A stretch of 58,428 bases of DNA. It comes from Rhodospirillaceae bacterium. Lineage in GTDB: Bacteria > Pseudomonadota > Alphaproteobacteria > UBA6615. The DNA lies in assembly GCA_018702955.1 (NCBI GenBank), contig JABJEK010000053.1, positions 1 to 58,428 on the forward strand, given 5' to 3'. This document shows, piece by piece, positions 17,680 through 26,063 of this stretch. The notes beneath the pieces are model-generated. The model was given only the letters and a program-made list of their open reading frames with translations, was not told the origin of the DNA and searched no databases. The position numbers and the translations under genes were made by a program. How positions within the stretch are numbered: position 1 is the first letter of the stretch; each line of letters opens with the position of its first letter.

Positions 17680-18579
17680 TCATGGTTTTGCGCGGCGGCC
17701 AACCGCCAGCACCATACCCGAAGTCGTCACCGCCAGGCCGGCCCAGGCCAGTACGCTCGGCACTTCTTCGAGCAGAACAATCCCGAACAACACCGCCAGC
17801 ACAGGCGAACCTGCCAGCAGAACCGCCATCGTGGTCGCCGAAATCGACCGGGTCGCCCGCGTGACTAATATCACGACGATGAAGCTCGCAACGATCCCCT
17901 GATAGACGGTCTGCAGCGCCACTTCCTGCCAGGGCGGAAAATTGTCGAACTGCAAAAGCCCCGAGGGCAGGAACAACAGCCAGACCGGGATATAGATCGC
18001 CGAACTGATCACCGGTACCGCGATGACGGCCTGCATGATTGTCACGTTCCAGCGGCGCAGCGCCGTCATATAGAGCGCGAAACACCCCGCCGCGCCGATC
18101 AGCAGAAGATCGCCAAACCACTGCCCCGGCGGCGCATCGAAACTGAAACTGTCCCCGCCGATCATCGCGCCACCGACAACGATCGCGAGCAGCCCGCCGA
18201 TCTGTGAACGCGCGGGCAACTCGCGCAGCCAGTAATAGCCGATGACCACGGCGAATATGGGCATCACACCGTTGGTCAGGACCCCGGCATGAATGACAGG
18301 TGCCAGCGCCATGCCGCCGAACGAGGTGAGTGCAAACGGCACCCCCACGCCAAAGGACAGGACCGCACCCTTCCACAAGGGCAAGCCGGCCAGACCTCTT
18401 GTCAGCAACAGGGGAAGCACAATAATGGCGGCGACCCCGACCCGGATCGCCGTCACGTCGAACGGCGTCAACGCGTTGAGCACGCCGAAACGCGACGCCA
18501 CGATCCAGCCACCCCAGATGAAGGGCACCACGAGACCGCAGGTCAGACCGACGGCGAAGCTAGGTGATCCGGCGTTCAT
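17680..18579 (-). CDS. EamA/DMT family transporter (pair A, second subunit)
   Basis: This 299-residue protein has ten hydrophobic segments in two EamA repeats (VVPFIWGGWIVASRFG in the first, GVLTNGVMPIFAVVIGYYWLRE in the middle). Such drug/metabolite transporters export amino acids, nucleobases or other small molecules. I use the ATG at 18579 because it overlaps the stop of the upstream EamA gene by 4 bp (ATGA); the frame continues upstream only as shadow. Two coupled DMT genes could act as a heteromer, though most EamA proteins act alone. Substrate is unknown. Confidence 0.88.
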   Translation of the reverse strand: MNAGSPSFAVGLTCGLVVPFIWGGWIVASRFGVLNALTPFDVTAIRVGVAAIIVLPLLLTRGLAGLPLWKGAVLSFGVGVPFALTSFGGMALAPVIHAGVLTNGVMPIFAVVIGYYWLRELPARSQIGGLLAIVVGGAMIGGDSFSFDAPPGQWFGDLLLIGAAGCFALYMTALRRWNVTIMQAVIAVPVISSAIYIPVWLLFLPSGLLQFDNFPPWQEVALQTVYQGIVASFIVVILVTRATRSISATTMAVLLAGSPVLAVLFGIVLLEEVPSVLAWAGLAVTTSGMVLAVGRRAKP

Positions 18580-19487
18580 TCGTTCGGCTTCTCCGCGCGC
18601 GGTGACGCGATACCCGACAACAGGCCAGGGCCCAATGCCACCAGGATTCCCGCCGTGACAACGACCACACCGATGATGCTGATGCTGGAAGGAATTTCCC
18701 CCAAGGCCGGGATCGCGATGAGAACGGCCACCGCCGGCGCGCCGGACATGATCGCGGCCTGGCGCATACCGCCCAGCATGCGCGCGGCGTGGGCGATCAT
18801 GATCGACGCGAAGAACGCCGCAACGATGCCCTGATACACACCCTGCAGGGCGATCTCCGGCCACGGCGTCGCGGCGAGGTTACTCGGCAGGAAAATCAGC
18901 CAAAGCGGCACATAGAGCAGCAGATTGACGCCGTTCACGATGATCAGGGACTGCAACGCGGTGATGCCCCAGCCCCGAACCGTGGTCAGGAAAGTGGCAT
19001 TACACGCCGCCGCCCCGAGGAACAGCAGATGTCCGCGCCACTGGCCAGGCATCCCGTTGGCCATCGCGTCCCAGCCTGTCGCGAGCACGCCGCTGACAAT
19101 CATGACGATCCCGACCACCCGCCATGGGCCAAGACGCGCGCCGAACGCAACCCAGGCGAGACCCGCTGCGATGACTGGCATGGCGCCGTTGATCACGATC
19201 CCGCCATGGGCCACGGGTGCGAACGACATACCGCCAAACAAGAACAGCGCGAAGGGCGACCCGGAGGTCGCGGCGATGACCAGCACTTTCCATATCTCGA
19301 GACGCGGCCAGGCCATACGCAGAATGATCGGCAGGGTGCACACGCCCGCGACCCCGAAGCGGAGCCCGGCCATATCGTAGACGGTGAGGGTCGAGGTGGC
19401 GCCGAAGCGCGAGACCACCAGCATCCCCGAGAACAGCAACATCACGGCGACGCCGGCGCCGACACCAAGGGCGGCATCACGATTCAC
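18576..19487 (-). CDS. EamA/DMT family transporter (pair A, first subunit)
   Basis: This 303-residue protein has ten transmembrane segments in two EamA repeats, with GMLVVSRFGATSTLTVYDMAG early and VAHGGIVINGAMPVIAAGLA centrally. It resembles its downstream partner in the SRFG motif and in the AHGG/NG(A/V)MP segment, consistent with tandem duplication. The start is GTG at 19487, located about 6 bp after a GC-rich segment able to pair with part of the upstream terminator. It lies directly downstream of the CoA-transferase operon terminator on the same strand, so some expression may come from read-through. Substrate is unknown. Confidence 0.87.
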   Translation of the reverse strand: MNRDAALGVGAGVAVMLLFSGMLVVSRFGATSTLTVYDMAGLRFGVAGVCTLPIILRMAWPRLEIWKVLVIAATSGSPFALFLFGGMSFAPVAHGGIVINGAMPVIAAGLAWVAFGARLGPWRVVGIVMIVSGVLATGWDAMANGMPGQWRGHLLFLGAAACNATFLTTVRGWGITALQSLIIVNGVNLLLYVPLWLIFLPSNLAATPWPEIALQGVYQGIVAAFFASIMIAHAARMLGGMRQAAIMSGAPAVAVLIAIPALGEIPSSISIIGVVVVTAGILVALGPGLLSGIASPRAEKPNE

Positions 19488-19504
19488 AACCGGGGCCCTT
19501 TCAG

Positions 19505-19543
19505 CAAAAAGGCCCCATACGGCAGGTCATGCGGCATGGGGCC
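19505..19543 (-). terminator. Rho-independent terminator after CoA-transferase operon
   Basis: Read on the minus strand, GGCCCCAT (19536-19543) and ATGGGGCC (19511-19518) form a perfect 8-bp stem around a 17-nt loop, followed directly by TTTTTG. It sits about 45 bp after the subunit B stop. Part of the stem can also pair with GGGGCC at 19492-19497 near the next gene's start, giving an alternative hairpin. Confidence 0.85.
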
Positions 19544-19587
19544 TCGTTGATTTCCAAAAGCCCTGAGCAATTCGGCGTATGGGGTGA

Positions 19588-20220
19588 TTACTGGGTGACG
19601 ATGGTCGCTTCGGACCGGTCACGCACTTCGTCGACCGTCACGTCCGGCGCCAATTCCGAGATGTGCACACCGCCGTCGCCAATCCGGAACACGCCCAGCT
19701 CGGTGATGATATCGTCGACCACCGCGGCGCCCGTAAGGGGCAGATTGCATTCCTTGAGCAACTTGGCCGTACCGTCCTTGGCGTTGTGATCCATCAAGAT
19801 CACGACACGCTTGACGCCGGCGACGAGGTCCATCGCGCCGCCCATGCCCTTGACCATCTTGCCCGGGATCATCCAGTTCGCCAGATCGCCATTCTCGGCC
19901 ACTTGCAACGCACCGAGGATAGACATGTTGATGTGCCCACCGCGGATCATCGCAAAGGATTGCGCGCTGTCGAAGTACACCGATTTCGGTGTCTCGGTGA
20001 TGGTCTGCTTGCCGGCGTTGATAAGATCGGCGTCAACCTCGTTGTCGGTCGGGAAAGGGCCCATGCCGAGCATGCCGTTCTCCGACTGGAAGTTCACATC
20101 CATGTCATCGGGAATGAAATTCGCAACCTTGGTCGGCATGCCGATGCCGAGGTTCACATAGAAACCATCTTCAAGTTCCAACGCCGCGCGGGCGCACATT
20201 TCATCGCGTGTCCAAGCCAT
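19588..20220 (-). CDS. scoB: 3-oxoacid CoA-transferase subunit B
   Basis: This 210-residue beta subunit of a heterodimeric CoA-transferase (family I; succinyl-CoA:3-oxoacid or related) moves CoA between succinate and a 3-oxo acid in ketone-body or aromatic catabolism. The family motif with the catalytic glutamate appears as NFQSENGMLGMGP, and the N terminus VNLGIGMPTKVANFIP is typical of subunit B. AAGGAG precedes the ATG. It lies about 115 bp downstream of subunit A, separated by a tandem repeat, and is followed by a strong terminator. Which 3-oxoacid is used is not clear from sequence. Confidence 0.92.
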   Translation of the reverse strand: MAWTRDEMCARAALELEDGFYVNLGIGMPTKVANFIPDDMDVNFQSENGMLGMGPFPTDNEVDADLINAGKQTITETPKSVYFDSAQSFAMIRGGHINMSILGALQVAENGDLANWMIPGKMVKGMGGAMDLVAGVKRVVILMDHNAKDGTAKLLKECNLPLTGAAVVDDIITELGVFRIGDGGVHISELAPDVTVDEVRDRSEATIVTQ

Positions 20221-20272
20221 ATTCCGTCTCCTTCATTCTGTCGTTCGTGTTCCGGTCGATCTTTGCTGCCTG

Positions 20273-20353
20273 GGTTCCAGGTCAGCCGCCACTCACCATG
20301 TCGTTTTGTCAGCCGTCGCTGACGGTGTCATTTTGTCAGCCGTCGCTGACGGT
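20273..20353 (-). repeat. 27-bp tandem repeat with hairpins at end of subunit A gene
   Basis: Two near-identical 27-bp units (20300-20326 and 20327-20353, one base different) and a degenerate third (20273-20299) run in tandem. On the minus strand each complete unit contains GTCAGC-GACG-GCTGAC, a 6-bp stem with a 4-base loop. The first-transcribed unit forms the last codons and the stop of subunit A, so the repeat duplicates the gene end into the intercistronic space before subunit B. Confidence 0.85.
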
Positions 20354-21037
20354 CCGGAACTCGATGCGTTTTTCAAAATCCTGTCCCTGGAAAATCCGGT
20401 GGGTGTAGATGCTGGGCAGGTGAATACCATCGGGATCGAGTTCACCCGGCTCGACCAGCTCCTCGACTTCGATGACGCAGACCTTGCCGGCCGTCGCCAT
20501 CGGCGCGTTGAAGTTGCGCGCGGTCTTGCGGAACACCACGTTACCCACAGTATCGCCCTTCCAGGCCTTGATGATCGCCAGATCGCCGGTCAGGCCACGT
20601 TCCATCAGATAGGTCTGGCCATCGAAATCCTTGGTTTCCTTGCCCTCGGCGATGAGCGTGCCGACACCCGTCTTGGTGTAGAAGGCCGGGATACCAGCCC
20701 CCCCGGCGCGACAGCGCTCGGCGAGCGTACCTTGCGGGTTGAATTCAAGCTCAAGCTCACCGGCGAGGAACTGCGCCTCGAAGGTCTTGTTCTCCCCCAC
20801 ATAGGACGAGATCATCTTCTTCACCTGCCGTGTCTGCAGCAGGAGCCCGAGGCCGAAATCATCCACCCCGGCGTTGTTCGACGCGATGGTGAGGTCCTTC
20901 ACACCCGAATCCCGGATCGCCAGGATCATATGCTCGGGGATGCCACACAGGCCGAAACCGCCCGCGAGGATCGTCATGCCATCGTGGAGTAGCCCGTCGA
21001 GTGCCGACTTCGCATCCGAATAAACCTTCTTGCTCAT
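20336..21037 (-). CDS. scoA: 3-oxoacid CoA-transferase subunit A
   Basis: This 233-residue alpha subunit partners the B subunit downstream. The CoA-transferase subunit A signature appears as ILAGGFGLCGIPEHMI, followed by the conserved SNNAGVDDFGLGLLL and MISSYVGENKTFE. The ATG at 21037 gives the standard length and has GAAGAG upstream; the longer open frame has no similarity. The last residues (TVSDG and stop) lie inside the 27-bp tandem repeat. Together the pair activates 3-oxo acids as CoA thioesters for thiolysis. Two EamA transporter pairs flank the operon. Confidence 0.93.
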   Translation of the reverse strand: MSKKVYSDAKSALDGLLHDGMTILAGGFGLCGIPEHMILAIRDSGVKDLTIASNNAGVDDFGLGLLLQTRQVKKMISSYVGENKTFEAQFLAGELELEFNPQGTLAERCRAGGAGIPAFYTKTGVGTLIAEGKETKDFDGQTYLMERGLTGDLAIIKAWKGDTVGNVVFRKTARNFNAPMATAGKVCVIEVEELVEPGELDPDGIHLPSIYTHRIFQGQDFEKRIEFRTVSDG

Positions 21038-21233
21038 CTCTTCGCCCCGAATTGTATGTTCTGTTTTTTTGGGTCTAACGCCCGCTGTCAACCAAATCAA
21101 TCTGGTCCGATTATGCCCAACCGGGCGGCCCCTTCATAGCCCGCGCGGCTGTTTTCACAGACCCGAAACCGCAGCCCTGCCACGCAGCAGCCGACTATCG
21201 AGACGATGCACTCCTGATCTATTGTGGTCGGCC

Positions 21234-22136
21234 ATGCCCAGCCGCCTTGCCACCATGTCTCCCACCGTGATCGCGATTTCCCTGATGGTCGGGGCGATGG
21301 TGCTGTTTTCCGTGGGCCACGGGCTCGTTCGGGTTGCCAGCAGCGAACTGCACCCGTTCCAGATCGGTTTCCTGCGCTCAACCTTCGGCCTCCTCTTCAT
21401 GCTGCCGCTGATTCTTCGGGGCTGGGATTTCTCGGACCTGCGGGTCAAACGTCCGAAGCTTCATCTCATCCGGGGCGCCCTGTCCGCGGTGAACACGATG
21501 GCCTGGTTTACTGCCATCGCCATCATGCCGTTGGGCGAGGCAGTGGCCCTGAATTTTACCTCGCCCCTGTTCGCCACGATCCTGGCCGCGATTTTCCTCG
21601 GTGAAGTGGTCCGCGCCCGACGCTGGACGGCGACCATCGTGGGCTTTATCGGCGTTTTGATCGTCGTGCGCCCCGGCGTCGAGACGGTGCAGCTCGGCGC
21701 GCTGCTGGCGTTGGGCAGCGCCATGTCGATCGCCGTCAACGTGCTGTTGATTCGGGTCATGTCCCAGGAAGACAGCACCCGCGCAATCGTCCTGACATTC
21801 AATCTCGCGATCACGTTCTTCACCCTGATCCCGGCGATACTTGTCTGGGTCTGGCCGAGCCCGATCATGTGGGGGGTGACATTTGCTGTTGGCGTAACCA
21901 CGACCGTCGCGCATCTCATGCTTACAAAGGCGATGAGCCTCGCAGAAGCTTCCGCGATCGTCCCGCTGGAGTTTATCCGCCTGCCCATGGCGGTCCTGAT
22001 CGGCTTTGTGTGGTTTGCGGAAATACTCGATGTCTGGACCATAGTGGGTGCCACGATCATCGGTTGTTCGGCGGTCTATATCGCCCAGCGCGAAGCGCTC
22101 GCGGCCAAACGCATCACAACGACCACCAGCACATGA
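21234..22136 (+). CDS. EamA/DMT family transporter (pair B, first subunit)
   Basis: This 300-residue inner-membrane protein has ten hydrophobic segments in two EamA repeats; HPFQIGFLRSTFGLLFMLPL and the typical FTSPLFATILAAIFLGE are visible. The ATG at 21234 is used; a second Met seven codons later is also possible, as neither has a strong ribosome-binding site. It is divergent from the CoA-transferase operon and its stop overlaps the next EamA gene by 4 bp. The FLGE(V)xxxRRW pattern matches the S-adenosylmethionine/riboflavin-uptake-like subgroup of DMT proteins, but substrate remains unknown. Confidence 0.88.
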   Translation: MPSRLATMSPTVIAISLMVGAMVLFSVGHGLVRVASSELHPFQIGFLRSTFGLLFMLPLILRGWDFSDLRVKRPKLHLIRGALSAVNTMAWFTAIAIMPLGEAVALNFTSPLFATILAAIFLGEVVRARRWTATIVGFIGVLIVVRPGVETVQLGALLALGSAMSIAVNVLLIRVMSQEDSTRAIVLTFNLAITFFTLIPAILVWVWPSPIMWGVTFAVGVTTTVAHLMLTKAMSLAEASAIVPLEFIRLPMAVLIGFVWFAEILDVWTIVGATIIGCSAVYIAQREALAAKRITTTTST

Positions 22137-23023
22137 CGGAACCCGGGGACAGAATGTTCGGCCTGCCGCGCAACATGATTGCGATCCTGGCCATGGTCAC
22201 TGGCGCGGCTTGCCTGGCCGGCAACCATGCGCTGGTACGGTCCGTGGCCGACGAAGTCGGCGCGCTGGAAACGTCCGCGCTCCGCTTCCTCTGGGCCGTG
22301 CCCCTGATGTTGCCGTGGCTGATCCGCAGCCGCGGTCGCATGCTCCACACGCGTCGGCACGGGCTCCATTTCCTGGCCGGCGTGACCACGGTCGCCTCGA
22401 CCCTGTTCCTCTTCAGCGGCCTCGCCCTGCTACCGCTCGCCTTCGCCACGTCGCTCAGCTTTACAGCACCTCTTTTTGCCACGGTCATGGCCGTGCTTTT
22501 GCTCAAGGAAAGAGTGTCGATGGCACGCTGGATCACGATTGCAGTGGGTTTCGCGGGCGTGCTGATCATCCTGCGCCCCGGCGTTGCACCGGTCTCGCCG
22601 GTCTCCATGCTGCCGCTAGGGTTCGCGATCGCCTATGCGTTCTGGTTCATTCTCATGAAACGGCTGGGCGCCACGGAATTGAAAACCACCACAACCTTCT
22701 ATCAGACCGTCTGGTCGGCGCTGTTGCTCACCCTGATCGCCCTGCCCGAATGGCAATGGCCAAGCTGGGACGCGACATGGCGATCCGCCGCCATGGCTGG
22801 CCTCGGTACTTCGGCCATATTCCTGGTCGCCTGGGCCTTCGATCTGGCCGAAGCTTCGCTGATCGCGCCCTTCGACTACATCCGCCTGCCGTTGATCACC
22901 CTCATCGCGTATCTCGCCTTCGCCGAAGTGCCCGATATTTTTACCGTTGTCGGCGCCCTCATCATTGTCGGCGCCACGCTCGCCTCGGCCCGCCTGGGCG
23001 CCCGCCAAGCAAAACCTGGGTGA
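22133..23023 (+). CDS. EamA/DMT family transporter (pair B, second subunit)
   Basis: This 296-residue member of the drug/metabolite transporter superfamily has two EamA repeats, with TSALRFLWAVPLMLPWL and SFTAPLFATVMAVLLLKE in the first and FDYIRLPLITLIAYLAFAE in the second. The start ATG at 22133 overlaps the stop of its upstream homologue (ATGA). The two proteins of pair B are alike in length and in the SFTAPLFATV/NFTSPLFATI segment, suggesting duplication. Direction of transport and substrate cannot be told from sequence. Confidence 0.88.
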   Translation: MTEPGDRMFGLPRNMIAILAMVTGAACLAGNHALVRSVADEVGALETSALRFLWAVPLMLPWLIRSRGRMLHTRRHGLHFLAGVTTVASTLFLFSGLALLPLAFATSLSFTAPLFATVMAVLLLKERVSMARWITIAVGFAGVLIILRPGVAPVSPVSMLPLGFAIAYAFWFILMKRLGATELKTTTTFYQTVWSALLLTLIALPEWQWPSWDATWRSAAMAGLGTSAIFLVAWAFDLAEASLIAPFDYIRLPLITLIAYLAFAEVPDIFTVVGALIIVGATLASARLGARQAKPG

Positions 23024-23080
23024 CTTGACTCCATCCGGTCTGCGACGGGTTAATGCGGCAGATCCCCAGAAGAGGAAATC

Positions 23081-24175
23081 ATGGATTTCGGCATATTCAA
23101 TCTGATGAACCGCCGCCACCGCAGCCAGACGGTGCCGAATGTCATCAACGAGACCGTTGAGCAAATTCAGGCTGCCGAAACGGCCGGGTTCGGTATCTCA
23201 TGGTTTACCGAGCACCACTTCACCAATTATTCGATGGCACCATCCCCGCTAATGATGGTCGGCCATGTTGCACCGCAGACCTTGCGCATCAAGTTGGGGA
23301 CCGCGGTGGTCCTGCCGGCGCTGTATCAGCCCGCACGACTGCTGGGCGACATCGCGTTCGCCGACAACCTGGCCGAGGGCCGGCTAATCGTCGGGCTCGG
23401 CAGTGGCTATCAGGCCTATGAGCTGCGCCGGTTCGGCATCGACCTGGCCGAATCCAGTGCCATCACCGATGAGTGGATCGATTTCCTCAGCCAGGGGCTG
23501 GGCCAGGAATCTTTCGAATTCCACGGCAAGTATATCGACCTGCCCCAGACCTGGTTCACGGTCGATCCAATTCAGAAACCGCAACCGCAAATCTGGATCG
23601 CCGGCAACAGCCCGGGTTCACAGCAGCGGGCCCTCAAGGGGGATTACCCGCTGATCGCCACCGGCTTCGGTCGCGACGCCGACACATTGGCCGAAATTCG
23701 TGCCGGGGCCGACGAGACGTGGCGCACCGCCGGACGCGACCCGGATTCAATTCGCTTCGGCACGCTTCGTTATTGTTTTGTAACCGACGACAAGGCCGAG
23801 GCGCTGGCCTACGCCGAGAGTGCGCGATCTCAGGTACGGTTGTCGTCCTATTTGCGCCAGGGCCAGACCGAGCTCGACGCACCCTGGCTGCCCGAACAGG
23901 CGTTTGACGGCGAGATGTCGCCGGAGGACATCCTCAGATGGAACCCGATCGGCGACCCTGAGACTGTCGCCGAGCGGCTGGTTGAGGAAATCGAGAAGGT
24001 CGGGTCGGACCATATCGCGTTGTATATGACCATCGGCGATACAGACCATGAGGCAGTGATGCGTTCGATCAGGCGCTTCGGACGCGAAGTCATGCCGCTG
24101 ATCGAGAAAAGCGTTGGGCCGCTCGCCGGTGCCGGCCGCTACGCACAGTCGACAATACCAGCCGCAGCGAAATAG
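23081..24175 (+). CDS. LLM-class flavin-dependent oxidoreductase
   Basis: This 364-residue protein belongs to the luciferase-like monooxygenase family (bacterial luciferase, alkanal or alkanesulfonate monooxygenase relatives). Hallmarks are the N-terminal FGIFNLMN strand, WFTEHHF early, the GTAVVLPALYQPARLLGDIA segment, and GRLIVGLGSGYQAYELRRFG. Such enzymes use reduced FMN supplied by a reductase, or F420 in actinobacteria. AGAGGAAATC directly precedes the ATG. It heads a run of genes (alpha/beta hydrolase, predicted nuclease, SDR, second hydrolase) on the same strand that looks like an accessory catabolic unit. The substrate is unknown. Confidence 0.9.
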   Translation: MDFGIFNLMNRRHRSQTVPNVINETVEQIQAAETAGFGISWFTEHHFTNYSMAPSPLMMVGHVAPQTLRIKLGTAVVLPALYQPARLLGDIAFADNLAEGRLIVGLGSGYQAYELRRFGIDLAESSAITDEWIDFLSQGLGQESFEFHGKYIDLPQTWFTVDPIQKPQPQIWIAGNSPGSQQRALKGDYPLIATGFGRDADTLAEIRAGADETWRTAGRDPDSIRFGTLRYCFVTDDKAEALAYAESARSQVRLSSYLRQGQTELDAPWLPEQAFDGEMSPEDILRWNPIGDPETVAERLVEEIEKVGSDHIALYMTIGDTDHEAVMRSIRRFGREVMPLIEKSVGPLAGAGRYAQSTIPAAAK

Positions 24176-24182
24176 TCGCACC

Positions 24183-24989
24183 ATGCGGGTTGAGGCCAAC
24201 GGAATCGAGTTTGTCTGCCAGATCGACGGGCCCGAAGAGGCGCCCTGGCTCACCTTCTCAAACTCCCTGAATACGAACTTCGCCCTGTGGGACCCCCAGG
24301 TCGCGGTGCTCGCCGACCGGTACCGCATCCTTCGCTACAACACGCGCGGGCATGACGGGACCGGTGCCCCACCCGGTCCATGGAACCTGGAAGACCTCGC
24401 GGCCGACATCATCGGGCTCTGGGACGCGCTGGGAATCGAACGCAGTCATTTCGTTGGCCTGTCGATCGGTGGCATGACCGGCCAGGCCCTTGCGCTGGGC
24501 TGGCCCGAGCGTATCGAGGCCTATGTACTCGCCGACACGCGAGCTGACTTCACCGGCGAGTTCGCCGCGACCATCCCGGCCCTGATCGAGCGCGTCGCCG
24601 CCGAAGGCCTCGACCCGCTGATCGAGGGCATGCCGCTGCGTTGGTTCACCGAGGAGGTTCGCACGGCCCACCCTGAACTGGTGGACCAGGCGCGGGCGCT
24701 GATCGCCGCCAATACTGTCGAGGGTTACATCGCCTGTGCCGACGCCATGACCCGGCTCGATTTCATGGACCGGCTCCACGAAATCAAACTGCGGACATTG
24801 CTGATCTGCGGCGCCCAGGATCTCGGCACACCGCCAGAAGGCATGCGCGAGATGCGCGCACGTATGCCGAACGCCACCTATGTGGAGATCGATCCGGCGG
24901 GCCATCTTTCAAACCTCGAAAATCCCGCCGCCTTCAACGCGGCACTGGTGCCGTTTCTCGATTCGTTTGACCAGAGCGGCGCGGGATGA
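24183..24989 (+). CDS. Alpha/beta hydrolase, PcaD-like
   Basis: This 268-residue protein resembles 3-oxoadipate enol-lactonase and related alpha/beta hydrolases. The nucleophile elbow is GLSIGG with Ser94, the acid is probably the Asp in CGAQDLGTPP and the catalytic His is in DPAGHLSNLE near the C terminus. NTRGHDGTG matches the oxyanion-side loop of PcaD proteins. It begins 7 bp after the LLM gene and overlaps the following gene by 4 bp, so it is cotranscribed. PcaD-type enzymes supply 3-oxoadipate for a CoA-transferase, which makes the nearby scoAB operon suggestive but not proof of a pathway. Confidence 0.87.
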   Translation: MRVEANGIEFVCQIDGPEEAPWLTFSNSLNTNFALWDPQVAVLADRYRILRYNTRGHDGTGAPPGPWNLEDLAADIIGLWDALGIERSHFVGLSIGGMTGQALALGWPERIEAYVLADTRADFTGEFAATIPALIERVAAEGLDPLIEGMPLRWFTEEVRTAHPELVDQARALIAANTVEGYIACADAMTRLDFMDRLHEIKLRTLLICGAQDLGTPPEGMREMRARMPNATYVEIDPAGHLSNLENPAAFNAALVPFLDSFDQSGAG

Positions 24990-25990
24990 ACAACAACGCG
25001 ATCCGGCGAATCGCCGGATTGGCACCACCGGCGGTGTTGGCCCACGCCGACTGGTCGGTGGACGCGCGCAAGCGCTGGGTCGCCCGCGCGGCTCGCATGA
25101 CGACGGGTGGATATGTGGCCCTCGCACCCGAGCCCGTCAGCCGGATCGATGATTTCTTCGACCGGCTGGCCGCCGGTGCGGGCCCGGGCGAGACGGTATT
25201 TGCCGGATTCGATTTCCCGCTGGGCCTGCCCGAAACCTATGCCACCGCGGCGGGCATCGACCACTTCATAGCTGCGCTATCAGGCTTCGGCCGCGGTCGC
25301 TGGTCGGACTTCTACAGCCCCGCCGGCACACCGGACGAGATTTCGATTCGCCGACCGTTCTATCCCAACAAGCCCGGCGGCACACGCCACAAGCATCTCA
25401 CCGACGGTCTCGGCGTGGCGGGGATCGACGATCTGCGCCGGGTCTGCGACCACCCCACGGATCTGCGTTTCGCCGCAAGCCCGCTATTCTGGACTCTCGG
25501 CGGCCAGCAGGTCGGCAAGGCGGCGATCAGCGGCTGGCGCGACCTGATCGCACCGGCCCGGCGCGCCCGAAACGCACTCCACATCTGGCCATTCGACGGC
25601 AATCTCGCGACTTTGCTCGACCGACCCGGAATCGTCGTCGCCGAGGCCTATCCCGGCGAGGTGTACTCCCATTTGCGCCTGAGAATCGGCGCGCCCAACA
25701 AGTCCAAGCGCAATCAGGCGGACCGGCGCGACGACGCGACACCCCTACTCGCCTGGGCCGCAGACAATGATGTCGAATTGTCGTCGGCGCTGGCCGCGGA
25801 CATCCGCGACGGGTTCGGGCCGGGCGGGGACGGCGAGGACCGCTTCGACGCGACGGTCGGGCTGTTCGGCATGCTCAACGTGATCTTCGGTCACCGGCCG
25901 CCGGGCGATCCGCGTGATCCGGTTCAAAGGAATGTCGAGGGCTGGATTCTCGGCCTCGACCCGGATCGGCTTCGGCCACGCGGCGGCTGA
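24986..25990 (+). CDS. DUF429-like predicted RNase H-fold protein
   Basis: This 334-residue protein is best described as a DUF429-like predicted nuclease. The pattern is an early D-W-S-V-D-A-R-K-R-W segment, then FAGFDFPLGLPETYA, GGQQVGKAAISGWRD, VVAEAYPGEVYSH and DRFDATVGLFGM; the acidic residues in these blocks could form an RNase H-type metal site. No biochemical role is established for the group. Its ATG overlaps the hydrolase stop. It does not look metabolic, so its position in a catabolic run is odd. Family assignment is from recall of motif layout and is moderately secure. Confidence 0.6.
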   Translation: MNNNAIRRIAGLAPPAVLAHADWSVDARKRWVARAARMTTGGYVALAPEPVSRIDDFFDRLAAGAGPGETVFAGFDFPLGLPETYATAAGIDHFIAALSGFGRGRWSDFYSPAGTPDEISIRRPFYPNKPGGTRHKHLTDGLGVAGIDDLRRVCDHPTDLRFAASPLFWTLGGQQVGKAAISGWRDLIAPARRARNALHIWPFDGNLATLLDRPGIVVAEAYPGEVYSHLRLRIGAPNKSKRNQADRRDDATPLLAWAADNDVELSSALAADIRDGFGPGGDGEDRFDATVGLFGMLNVIFGHRPPGDPRDPVQRNVEGWILGLDPDRLRPRGG

Positions 25991-26063
25991 GCCCGCATTG
26001 AAGCCAACCAGACGGCACGGTAGAACCAAGGCCAAGCAACACACACAAAATCAGGGGATCATC

